Notes under the pieces: model-generated
Told to the model about the DNA's origin: nothing
Seen by the model: only the letters and a program-made list of their open reading frames with translations
Database searches by the model: none
Part shown: positions 27,682 through 34,914 of the stretch, piece by piece
Numbering within the stretch: position 1 is the first letter of the stretch
How the letters are laid out: each line of letters begins with the position of its first letter
DNA from: Caenispirillum salinarum_A
GTDB lineage: Bacteria > Pseudomonadota > Alphaproteobacteria > Rhodospirillales > Rhodospirillaceae
Reading direction: 5' to 3'
NCBI RefSeq assembly: GCF_044803115.1
Contig: NZ_CP085224.1
Coordinates: forward strand, 1,364,001 to 1,428,000
DNA length: 64,000 bases
Program-made: the position numbers and the translations under genes

Positions 27682-28653
27682 GTGTCGGACTTTTCCTTTG
27701 CCCAGTTCGTGATCGGGGTCGTGCTCGTCCTCGTGGTCAATGTCGACTTCATGTGGACCACGGTTTCCATGGGCGGGGCCGGCTTGATCGCGAACGGCGG
27801 CGCCCGCGCAAGCGGCCGCCTGCTGAGCCGCACGATGAAGGGAAAGCTGGTCCACGCGGTCGGGCCGCTTGTCCTGACGATCCTGTTCACCTGGTGGATC
27901 GGCGGCCTCTGGCTCGGCTGGACGCTGGTCTTCAATGCGGAGCCGGGCGCCGTGGTGGCGTCGCAGTCGGGCGAGGCGGCGGACGTCTGGGAGGTCGCCT
28001 ACTTCGCCGGCTTCTCCCTGTCCACGCTGGGTGTCGGCGACTTCGTGGCGGCCAAGGACGGCTGGCGCCTCGTCGCCATCCTGGCGGCGCTCAACGGCCT
28101 TTCACTCATCACGCTGGGCATCACCTACATCGTCTCCATTCTGCAAACCCTGGTCCAGCAGCACGCCGTGGCGCGCGAGATCCAGACCTACGGGCGCACC
28201 GCCGACGAGCTTGTGCTTTGGGGTTGGACGGGCAGCGATTTCTCACGGCTCTCGCAGGCGTTGGGCAGCATGCCGCAGTCGCTGCTGTCCATGGAGGCCA
28301 AGGAGCACGCCTTCCCCATCGCCTGGGAATACCTGCCGGGCGACCGGCGCGCCGCCATCGGGTGTTCCGTGGCGCTGCTGGAGGATGCGTTGACGCTGAT
28401 CGCCTGCACGCGGGGTGGCGACAGCTTGCTCGCGACGGACCTCCGGCCCGTCGACCGGGCTCTGGATCAGTACGTCCGCAACACCACCGGGCACCGCGCC
28501 ACCGCGCCGCCGCTGAAGGGGCTTGAGGCCATGGAGGCTGCGGGCATTCCGCTGAAGGAGGCCGCCGCGCGCGAGGCCGCCATCCGGGAACGGGCGGAGC
28601 GCCGTGACCTTGCCGTGGCATTTGCGCTGAATCGCCACCAGTCGCCGGATTGA
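27682..28653 (+). CDS. Two-helix potassium channel-like membrane protein
   Basis: The 323-residue protein has about four hydrophobic segments. Between the third and fourth is FAGFSLSTLGVGDFVAAKDG, a pore loop with TLGVGD in place of the K+ filter TVGYGD. A soluble C-terminal half of about 190 residues follows. I prefer the GTG at 27682, 7 nt after a GGAGG site, to the TTG at 27661. It may be a small K+ or cation channel responding to envelope or metal stress; the altered filter makes the ion uncertain. Confidence 0.75.
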   Translation: MSDFSFAQFVIGVVLVLVVNVDFMWTTVSMGGAGLIANGGARASGRLLSRTMKGKLVHAVGPLVLTILFTWWIGGLWLGWTLVFNAEPGAVVASQSGEAADVWEVAYFAGFSLSTLGVGDFVAAKDGWRLVAILAALNGLSLITLGITYIVSILQTLVQQHAVAREIQTYGRTADELVLWGWTGSDFSRLSQALGSMPQSLLSMEAKEHAFPIAWEYLPGDRRAAIGCSVALLEDALTLIACTRGGDSLLATDLRPVDRALDQYVRNTTGHRATAPPLKGLEAMEAAGIPLKEAAAREAAIRERAERRDLAVAFALNRHQSPD

Positions 28654-28729
28654 CCGGTCTCCGACCCGCAACGCGCCCTACATTATGGGCGTCTAATGTT
28701 CTTCGAGACCCCGAAACCGGAGCAATGCC

Positions 28730-29131
28730 ATGAGCTACACCTTCAGCACCACGCTCGACATGCCCTTCGACGCGGCGGTCACCACGGTGACCGAGGCCCT
28801 GAAGGAGGAAGGTTTCGGCGTTCTGACCGAGATCGACGTCAAGGACACCCTGAAAAAGAAGATCGACGCGGATTTCCGCCCCTACCGCATCCTCGGCGCC
28901 TGCAACCCGAAGATGGCCCACCAAGCCCTTCAGGCCGAACCGGAGATCGGCGTCATGCTGCCTTGCAACGTGGTCGTCCAGGAGGACGAGGGCGGCAGGA
29001 CCCGTGTTTCCGCCGTCGATCCCGTCGCCTCCATGCAGGCGGTGGACAACCCCGCGCTGGGCGAGATCGCCGGGCAGGTGCGCGAGGCCCTGCGGCGGGT
29101 GGTCGAGGGGCTTGAGCGGACACCGGCGTGA
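28730..29131 (+). CDS. DUF302 family protein
   Basis: The 133-residue soluble protein shows the DUF302 pattern: FDAAVTTVTEALKEEGFGVL, TEIDVKDTLKKKID, YRILGACNPKMAHQAL, IGVMLPCNVVVQE and a C-terminal helix. No signal peptide is visible. DUF302 domains bind small ligands or metals in an unknown role and often lie near copper and cytochrome genes. The ATG follows CCGGAG. It stands alone between the channel gene and a small-protein operon. Confidence 0.88.
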   Translation: MSYTFSTTLDMPFDAAVTTVTEALKEEGFGVLTEIDVKDTLKKKIDADFRPYRILGACNPKMAHQALQAEPEIGVMLPCNVVVQEDEGGRTRVSAVDPVASMQAVDNPALGEIAGQVREALRRVVEGLERTPA

Positions 29132-29133
29132 CG

Positions 29134-29164
29134 GTAACACGGCGCTGGCATCTGCCGACAAACT
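29134..29164 (+). promoter_or_regulatory. Related upstream element, shortened copy
   Basis: GTAA at 29134 and CGACAAACT at 29156-29164 lie between DUF302 and the small membrane protein gene. They match blocks one and three of the elements at 24239 and 29655, but the middle CTGTCAC is absent and the spacing is about 9 bp shorter. It may be a weaker site for the same regulator. Confidence 0.35.
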
Positions 29165-29223
29165 CCTGAAACCTCTTCGTGGTCTCCTGGCGGTATCGAA
29201 CCCTCAAACCCCAGGAGGCCACC

Positions 29224-29418
29224 ATGTGGCACGACCCCGCCTTCGACGCCATGCACGGAAACTGGCACTGGTTCTTCGGTTGGCACACGCTGTTCCTGTT
29301 GCTCGTCGTGTTTCTCGCCGCCTACGGGGCCTACAGCCTGGCGCGGGCGGTCGCCGAGCGCGGCACCGGCGAGGACCGACGGCACAGGGACGGGGACAAG
29401 GAAAAGAAGCCCCGATGA
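29224..29418 (+). CDS. Small single-helix membrane protein
   Basis: The 64-residue product starts at the ATG at 29224 with a CAGGAGG site. A His/Trp-rich N-terminus (MWHDPAFDAMHGNWHWFFGW) precedes one transmembrane helix (LFLLLVVFLAAYGAYSLARA) and a charged tail. It closely resembles in layout the MWNGNGMHDWGWHGFFAW segment fused to the cytochrome at 9131, but lacks the SHOCT-like tail. It overlaps the next gene by 4 bp. The role is unknown; the aromatic and His-rich face near the membrane could bind metal or heme. Confidence 0.7.
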   Translation: MWHDPAFDAMHGNWHWFFGWHTLFLLLVVFLAAYGAYSLARAVAERGTGEDRRHRDGDKEKKPR

Positions 29419-29621
29419 TGATCGAGCTGACTTCGGAACTGACCTGCCCCCACTGCGGACACCGCGCGGTGGAGGAGATGCCGACGGACGCCTGCCAGTT
29501 CTTCTACGAGTGCGAGGGCTGCGGCCGTCTTCTGCGGCCGAAGCCGGGCGACTGCTGCGTCTTCTGCTCGTACGGGTCGGTGCCCTGTCCGCCGGCCCAG
29601 CAGGACAAATCCTGCCATTGA
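29415..29621 (+). CDS. Small Cys-rich GDCCxxC protein
   Basis: This 68-residue protein contains two CxxC knuckles (CPHCG near residue 11, CEGCG near 33) and a C-terminal GDCCVFCSYGSVPCPPAQ block. The layout matches the small GDCCVFCS-type hypothetical proteins found in mercury and copper gene clusters. It starts at the ATG at 29415 overlapping the stop of the small membrane protein (ATGA), so the pair is translated together. The Cys residues probably hold zinc or soft metals. Confidence 0.75.
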   Translation: MMIELTSELTCPHCGHRAVEEMPTDACQFFYECEGCGRLLRPKPGDCCVFCSYGSVPCPPAQQDKSCH

Positions 29622-29654
29622 GCCCGCCCGCGTAAGTGCGCCGGCGGATGATCC

Positions 29655-29696
29655 GTAACATCCTGTCACACATTCCCCGGGGGCACCGACAAACTT
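29655..29696 (+). promoter_or_regulatory. Composite upstream element GTAA-CTGTCAC-CGACAAACTT, copy 2
   Basis: GTAA at 29655, CTGTCAC at 29663-29669 and CGACAAACTT at 29687-29696 lie about 60 bp upstream of ccmF. The blocks and spacing match those at 24239-24279. A CTCTAA about 18 bp after CGACAA could be the -10 element. It is a candidate regulated promoter for the ccmFHI-ccdA-dsbA-cytochrome operon. Confidence 0.5.
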
Positions 29697-29753
29697 CGGC
29701 AATGTTCGGCCTCTAAGGTCCGCCACAGGACCAATTCCAGAGGACCGGACGCC

Positions 29754-31673
29754 ATGATTACGGAACTCGGCCACTTCGCGCTGGCGCTGGCCGCCATTCT
29801 GTCGGTGTTCCTCGCCGTTGTGCCGCTGTCGGGCGTCGTGGTCGGCAGCGGCCGTCTTGTTGCCATGGCGCCGCCGGCGGGCGTGGGCGTGCTGATCCTG
29901 GTGGGGACGGCCTTCGCCGCGCTGGTGAACGCCTATGTGACGTCGGATTTCTCGGTGCTGAACGTCGCCGAGAACTCCCACACCGCCAAGCCGCTGTTCT
30001 ACAAGATGTCGGGCGTCTGGGGGAACCACGAGGGCTCCATGCTGCTTTGGGCCCTGGTGCTGGCCGTCTTCACCGGCGCCGTCGCCCTGACCGGGCGGGA
30101 CGTGCCGCCGCGCTTCAAGGCGACGGTGCTGGGCATCCAGGGCATGGTGTCGACGGGCTTCCTGTTCTTCATCCTGCTGACGTCCAATCCGTTCACGCGC
30201 CTCGGCCGGCCGCCGCTGGAGGGCAACGGACTGAACCCGATCCTCCAGGATCCCGGCCTTGCTCTGCATCCACCGTTCCTCTACCTCGGCTATGTCGGCT
30301 TCTCGGTGGCCTTCTCCTTCGCCCTGGCCGGATTGGTGGAGCGCCGTATCGACCGCGACTGGGCCCGTTGGGTGCACCCCTGGGTGCTGCTCGCCTGGGC
30401 CTTCCTGACGGTGGGCATCGCGCTCGGCTCCTGGTGGGCCTACTACGAGCTGGGCTGGGGCGGCTGGTGGTTTTGGGATCCGGTGGAGAATGCCTCCTTC
30501 ATGCCGTGGCTCACGGGGACGGCGCTGCTGCACGCGGTCGTCATCCTCGCCAAGCGGGATGCCCTGCGGTCGTGGACGGTCTTCCTGGCGATCGTCACCT
30601 TCAGCCTGAGCCTGCTGGGCACCTTCCTGGTGCGGTCCGGCGTGCTGACGAGCGTCCACGCCTTCGCCAGCAGCCCGTCACGGGGCCTGTTCATACTGGT
30701 CCTGCTGGCCTTGACCGTCGGCGGCTCGCTGCTGCTGTTCGGCCTGCGGGCACCAGGCCTGCGCACCGCCGCTGTCTTCGCCCCGGCCTCGCGGGAGGGC
30801 GGCGTCATCTTTGGCAACGCGCTCCTGGGCGCGGCCACCGGGACGGTGTTGGTAGGCACACTCTACCCGCTGTTCATCGATGTCCTGGGCCTGGGGAAAA
30901 TCTCCGTCGGCGCGCCCTTCTTCAACATGGCGGTGCTGCCCATGCTGGGTGCGGTGGTCCTGCTGATGGCGGTCGTCCCGCTGCTGGCGTGGAAGCGCGG
31001 CGGCGGCAAGAGCCTCGCCCGCGATTTGCGTCCGGCGGCGGTCGTTACCGGTGTCGCGGCGGCGAGCGGCTGGGTGCTTGCTCCGGCCGGGGAGGGCGTC
31101 CTGGCCGCCATCGGCCTGGGCCTCGCCGGCTTCATCCTGGCCGCGACCCTGGCGCCGCTGGCCCGCCGCAAGCTGAAGTCGCTGACGGCCGGCGCCTGGG
31201 GCATGACGCTGGCGCACTCGGGCGTCGGCATCGTGGTCGCCGCCATCACCATCGCGTCGATCTGGCAGATCGAGACCGTCCGCGTCATGGCGCCGGGCGA
31301 GACGCTGCCCTTCGCCGGCCATAAGGTGACCATGTCGGGCCTGAGCGACGTCAGCGGCCCCGATTACACGGCGGTGCAGGGCGTTCTGGCGGTGGCGAAG
31401 GACGGTGCCGACCTCGGCACCCTGCGGCCGGAAAAGCGCACCTACGTCGCGCGCGGCCAGCCCACCACGGAAGCCGCCATCCGTTCGACCCTCGTCGGTG
31501 ACCTCTATGCCGCCCTCGGCGATACCAGCGGCGAGGGGCGGGTGGTGCGCCTGTACTGGAAACCTTTCGTCAACGGCCTGTGGATCGGCTCGGCGCTCAT
31601 GCTGCTGGGCGGTCTGATCGCGCTTGGCGACCGCCTGTCCAAGGCCACCGTCCGCCCTCGGAGGACCGCATGA
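29754..31673 (+). CDS. ccmF: Heme lyase CcmF
   Basis: This 639-residue polytopic membrane protein is the heme ligation subunit of System I cytochrome c maturation. It shows the family pattern: SVAENSHTAKPLFYKMSG, WGNHEGSMLLW, NPFTRL, the WWD heme-handling motif (WGGWWFWDPVENASFMPW), HAFASSPSRGLFIL and conserved His residues (HPPFLY, HAVVILA). It attaches heme to the CxxCH motif together with CcmH and CcmI, encoded next with 4-bp overlaps. The heme delivery genes ccmABCDE are not in the window. Confidence 0.95.
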   Translation: MITELGHFALALAAILSVFLAVVPLSGVVVGSGRLVAMAPPAGVGVLILVGTAFAALVNAYVTSDFSVLNVAENSHTAKPLFYKMSGVWGNHEGSMLLWALVLAVFTGAVALTGRDVPPRFKATVLGIQGMVSTGFLFFILLTSNPFTRLGRPPLEGNGLNPILQDPGLALHPPFLYLGYVGFSVAFSFALAGLVERRIDRDWARWVHPWVLLAWAFLTVGIALGSWWAYYELGWGGWWFWDPVENASFMPWLTGTALLHAVVILAKRDALRSWTVFLAIVTFSLSLLGTFLVRSGVLTSVHAFASSPSRGLFILVLLALTVGGSLLLFGLRAPGLRTAAVFAPASREGGVIFGNALLGAATGTVLVGTLYPLFIDVLGLGKISVGAPFFNMAVLPMLGAVVLLMAVVPLLAWKRGGGKSLARDLRPAAVVTGVAAASGWVLAPAGEGVLAAIGLGLAGFILAATLAPLARRKLKSLTAGAWGMTLAHSGVGIVVAAITIASIWQIETVRVMAPGETLPFAGHKVTMSGLSDVSGPDYTAVQGVLAVAKDGADLGTLRPEKRTYVARGQPTTEAAIRSTLVGDLYAALGDTSGEGRVVRLYWKPFVNGLWIGSALMLLGGLIALGDRLSKATVRPRRTA

Positions 31674-32098
31674 CACGTCCCGCTCTGAAACCGGCGCTAC
31701 TGGCGCTCGCACTGGCCCTGTCGGCGCCGGGTCCGGCCTGGGCGGTGCTGCCCGACGAGCGCCTGGAGAACCCGGTGCTTGAGACCCGCGCCCGCGACAT
31801 CAGCAAGAACCTGCGTTGTCTCGTCTGCCAGAACCAGTCCATCGACGACAGCGAGGCCGACCTCGCTCGTGACCTGCGCATCCTGGTGCGCGAGCGGCTG
31901 GTGGCGGGTGATTCCGACGACGAGGTGATCGCTTTCGTCGTCGATCGGTATGGCGATTACGTCCTGCTGACCCCGCCCGTGAAGGGCACGACCATCCTGC
32001 TGTGGGCCGCGCCCATCCTGTTGGCGGGCGCCGCCGGCGCCGGAGCCTGGGTCGCCGTGCGGTCGGCCGGGCGCAAGACCGAGGAGACCCCGTCATGA
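31670..32098 (+). CDS. ccmH: Cytochrome c maturation protein CcmH
   Basis: The 142-residue membrane-anchored protein has a signal peptide (MTRPALKPALLALALALSAP), the redox motif RCLVCQNQSIDDSEADLARD (two Cys in LVCQNQ context) and a C-terminal helix (ILLWAAPILLAGAAGAGAWV). CcmH reduces or presents the apocytochrome Cys pair to CcmF. The ATG at 31670 overlaps the ccmF stop (ATGA); the stop overlaps ccmI likewise. It lacks the extra TPR region of E. coli CcmH, which CcmI supplies here. Confidence 0.94.
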   Translation: MTRPALKPALLALALALSAPGPAWAVLPDERLENPVLETRARDISKNLRCLVCQNQSIDDSEADLARDLRILVRERLVAGDSDDEVIAFVVDRYGDYVLLTPPVKGTTILLWAAPILLAGAAGAGAWVAVRSAGRKTEETPS

Positions 32099-32763
32099 TC
32101 CCGTTCTGGCTTCCGGCGGGGCTTCTCGCCGTCTTCGTCCTGGGCATGATCCTGCTGCCGTTGCGGCGTGGACCCTTTGACCGGGCGGCCATCGCTGGTG
32201 TCATCGCGGCCGTCGCAGTGCCGGTGGTTGCCATTGTCCTCTATGCCGGCATGGGCCAGCCCGGCCGCCCCGACCTGCCGCTCTCCGCCCGAGGGCCGGA
32301 GCTTGAGCAGGCCCGACAGGTGGCGAAAGTGCGCGCCGCTGTCGACAAGCTGGCCGCTGTCGCGGCGCAAAAGGAAACGGACCCGCGCGCGTGGAGCATG
32401 GTCGCCGACGGCTACTGGCGCCTCGGAGCCTATGCCGAGGCGGCAGAGGCCTTCGGCAAGGCACACGACCTGTCGCCGGATGATCCCACCATGGCGCTCG
32501 CCCATGCCGAGGCGCTGGTGCGGTCGGAGGACGGCCTTGTGACACCGCCCGCCGCTCGGCTGTTCAAAATCGTCCTTGCCTCCGATCCTGCCAACCCGAG
32601 GGCGCGGCTGTTCGACGGCCTTACGCATGCCCAGGCGGGGCACGCGGATGAGGCACTGTCGGTGTGGGAGGCCCTGGCGGAGGACACGGCCGCGGACGTG
32701 CCGTGGCGGGCGGCGTTGCTCGACAACATCGCCAGATTGCGGGCCGGGAAGGAGGCGGGGTGA
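32095..32763 (+). CDS. ccmI: CcmI-like TPR protein for cytochrome c maturation
   Basis: The 222-residue protein has two N-terminal membrane helices (WLPAGLLAVFVLGMILLPL, AIAGVIAAVAVPVVAIVLYA) and then TPR repeats (DPRAWSMVADGYWRLGAYAE, DPANPRARLFDGLTHAQAGH). CcmI binds the C-terminal helix of apocytochromes and presents them to CcmFH. The stop and the next start overlap as TGATG. Its position after ccmH is that of ccmI in alphaproteobacteria, though it is shorter than usual. Confidence 0.87.
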   Translation: MIPFWLPAGLLAVFVLGMILLPLRRGPFDRAAIAGVIAAVAVPVVAIVLYAGMGQPGRPDLPLSARGPELEQARQVAKVRAAVDKLAAVAAQKETDPRAWSMVADGYWRLGAYAEAAEAFGKAHDLSPDDPTMALAHAEALVRSEDGLVTPPAARLFKIVLASDPANPRARLFDGLTHAQAGHADEALSVWEALAEDTAADVPWRAALLDNIARLRAGKEAG

Positions 32764-33506
32764 TGGAGCCGGCCAGCATCGGGCTCGGCGTCGTCTTTGT
32801 CGCTGGCGTCGTGTCGTTCCTGTCGCCCTGCGTGCTGCCGCTGGTGCCGGGTTACGTCTCCATGATGGCCGGACGCTCGGCAACGTCGGCGGGACCGGAC
32901 GGAAGCGGCGGTGCCGGGCGGCTGGCGATGCTGGGGTACGGCCTCGCCTTCGTTGCCGGGTTTTCCATCGTGTTCATCGCGCTCGGCGCCAGCGCGACGG
33001 CACTCGGCCAGCTTCTGCGCGCCTACCGGTTCGAGGCGAACCTTCTCGCCGGTGGCCTTGTCGCCCTGTTCGGCGTGCACATGGCGGGGCTCCTGCGGCT
33101 GGGCTGGCTGATGCGTGAGTGGCGGGTGCCGGCAATGCCGTCCGGTGGCGGGCCGGCCGGCGCGGGGCTCATGGGCATGGCCTTCGGCTTCGGCTGGACG
33201 CCCTGCATCGGCCCCATCCTCGGCAGCATCCTGGCCGCCGGGGCCGTCGCTGCCGACGTGAAGACCGGCGTCACGCTCTTGTCCGTCTATGCGCTCGGCC
33301 TCGCCATCCCCTTCCTGCTGGTCGCCGTGTTCACCGATGCCCTGGTGGCGCGCCTGCGCCGGCTGCGGAAGGCCGGGGCGCTGCTGCACCGCACGGCGGG
33401 CATCATCCTCATCCTCGCCGGGATCGGCATGATGACCGGCACCATCAACCGCCTGGGCACATGGCTGCTCGTCACCTTCCCCGGCCTCGGCGATCTCGTC
33501 ATCTGA
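32763..33506 (+). CDS. ccdA: CcdA-type thiol-disulfide transporter
   Basis: The 247-residue membrane protein has six helices and paired redox Cys: FLSPCVLPLVPGYVSMM in helix 1 and GFGWTPCIGPILGSIL in helix 4, the CcdA/DsbD transmembrane pattern. It carries electrons from cytoplasmic thioredoxin across the membrane to CcmG/CcmH-type proteins. It follows ccmI with a TGATG overlap and precedes the DsbA-like gene by 17 bp, so it supplies reducing power for the cytochrome maturation proteins here. Confidence 0.93.
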   Translation: MEPASIGLGVVFVAGVVSFLSPCVLPLVPGYVSMMAGRSATSAGPDGSGGAGRLAMLGYGLAFVAGFSIVFIALGASATALGQLLRAYRFEANLLAGGLVALFGVHMAGLLRLGWLMREWRVPAMPSGGGPAGAGLMGMAFGFGWTPCIGPILGSILAAGAVAADVKTGVTLLSVYALGLAIPFLLVAVFTDALVARLRRLRKAGALLHRTAGIILILAGIGMMTGTINRLGTWLLVTFPGLGDLVI

Positions 33507-33523
33507 CCCTTCGGAGACCTTCC

Positions 33524-34285
33524 ATGCGACGCACCGCCGCGCTGCTGACACTGCTGACCGTCCTTGCCCCCGTCCCGGCGGCCCTGGCCGAACCCGCTAC
33601 CGACGACAAAGCGGAAATGGAGGCCGTCGTCCGCGACCTCCTGCGCCGCGAGCCGGAACTGGTCGTGGAGGCCCTGACGCTGTTCCAGGCAAAACAGAAG
33701 GCCGAGGCCGAGGTTGCCAAGCAACGCGTCCTGACGGAGCGGGCGGAAGAGATCTTCCGCAATCCGGACGATCCTGTCACCGGCAACCCTGACGGCGACG
33801 TGACGGTGGTGGAGTTCTTCGACTACCGCTGCCCGTACTGCAAACGGGTGGAGCCCATCGTCCAGGAGCTGCTGAAGGGCGACGGCAACATCCGCTACGT
33901 CTCCAAGGAGTTCCCGATCCTCGGCCCCGACTCGCTGTTCGCCGCGCGGGCGGCCCTGGCCTCGCGCGAGCAGGGCCTCTACCAGCCTTTCAGCGACCGG
34001 CTCATGGATCATGGCGGCGATTTCACCGAGGAGGCCGTCATGACCATCGCCCGCGAGGTGGGGCTGGACGTCGACCGGTTGCGTGGCGACATGGCCGCCC
34101 AGAGCGGGGAGATCGACCGCATCATCAGCCGCAACCGCGCGCTCGCCCAGGACCTCGGCATCACCGGCACGCCGGCCTTCGTGATCGGCGAACGCCTGAT
34201 CCCCGGCGCCGTCGACCTGGCGACGCTGGAGAAGGCCGTCGCGGACGTCCGCGAGAAGACCGCCAAGAAGGGAGCCTCCAACTGA
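33524..34285 (+). CDS. DsbA-family periplasmic thiol oxidoreductase
   Basis: The 253-residue product has a signal peptide (MRRTAALLTLLTVLAPVPAA), a helical N-terminal arm (EMEAVVRDLLRREPELVVEA) and a DsbA-like domain with active site FFDYRCPYCKRVEP. The insertion is helical, and a cis-Pro loop GITGTPAFVIGERLIPG follows. The N-terminal arm plus CPYC resembles the ScsC/BcfH-type proteins that work with copper-tolerance DsbD partners. It lies just after ccdA, which could keep it reduced, and before a cytochrome with a TGATG overlap. Confidence 0.9.
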   Translation: MRRTAALLTLLTVLAPVPAALAEPATDDKAEMEAVVRDLLRREPELVVEALTLFQAKQKAEAEVAKQRVLTERAEEIFRNPDDPVTGNPDGDVTVVEFFDYRCPYCKRVEPIVQELLKGDGNIRYVSKEFPILGPDSLFAARAALASREQGLYQPFSDRLMDHGGDFTEEAVMTIAREVGLDVDRLRGDMAAQSGEIDRIISRNRALAQDLGITGTPAFVIGERLIPGAVDLATLEKAVADVREKTAKKGASN

Positions 34286-34722
34286 TGCGCAAGCTGCTCG
34301 ACAACCTGCCGGCGCTGGCCGTGGCTCTATTCCTTGTGGGCGGAGTGGCGGTGATCATCGGCAAGATGACGGACGGCGGCGGCTCCGAAGCCGTCGCCGC
34401 CGTCGAGATGCCGTCCTCGCTGACCGCCGCCGCCGCGCGCGGGCAGTTGAGCTTCGACGAGAACTGCGCCGCCTGTCATGGGGCGAATGGAGCCGGCACC
34501 GACCAGGGGCCGCCGCTGATCCACGACATCTACAACCCCGGCCACCACGCCGACGCGGCCTTCATCCGCGCGGCGGCGCAAGGGGTGCCGCGCCACCACT
34601 GGTCCTTCGGCGACATGCCGCCACAGCCGCAGGTCTCCGAGCGTGAGGTGAAGGACATCATCGCCTTCATCCGCGAGGTGCAGCAGGAGAACGGCATCAC
34701 CTACCGGCCGCATCGCATGTAA
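34285..34722 (+). CDS. Membrane-anchored monoheme cytochrome c
   Basis: The 145-residue protein has an uncleaved N-terminal helix (LLDNLPALAVALFLVGGVAV) and one class I cytochrome c domain: NCAACHGANGAGTDQGPPL with heme site CAACH, and MPPQPQVSEREVKDIIAFIR carrying the Met ligand. It closes the ccmFHI-ccdA-dsbA operon. An IS21 copy has inserted 13 bp past its stop, so anything once transcribed after it is now cut off. Confidence 0.9.
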   Translation: MRKLLDNLPALAVALFLVGGVAVIIGKMTDGGGSEAVAAVEMPSSLTAAAARGQLSFDENCAACHGANGAGTDQGPPLIHDIYNPGHHADAAFIRAAAQGVPRHHWSFGDMPPQPQVSEREVKDIIAFIREVQQENGITYRPHRM

Positions 34723-34727
34723 GCAGG

Positions 34728-34735
34728 CGCCTGTC
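34728..34735. repeat. Left copy of IS21 target-site duplication
   Basis: CGCCTGTC lies directly before the first TG of the IS21 element and is repeated at 37350-37357 directly after its final CA. Eight bases fits the IS21 family. Confidence 0.88.
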
Positions 34736-34914
34736 TGCCCAGCGACAACCAGGATGGCCGCTCTGCCGACAATTACGATGGCCGCAGGGGGTGACCGTAG
34801 GGCGGGCGTAGCCCGGCCGGAGGTCGCCCCCTGCGGTGCGCGGTCTTCATAGACCCCGCCGACGGCCGTGATGGGAGACACTGGCGGTTCTCAACGACCA
34901 AGAAGAGACCGCCG

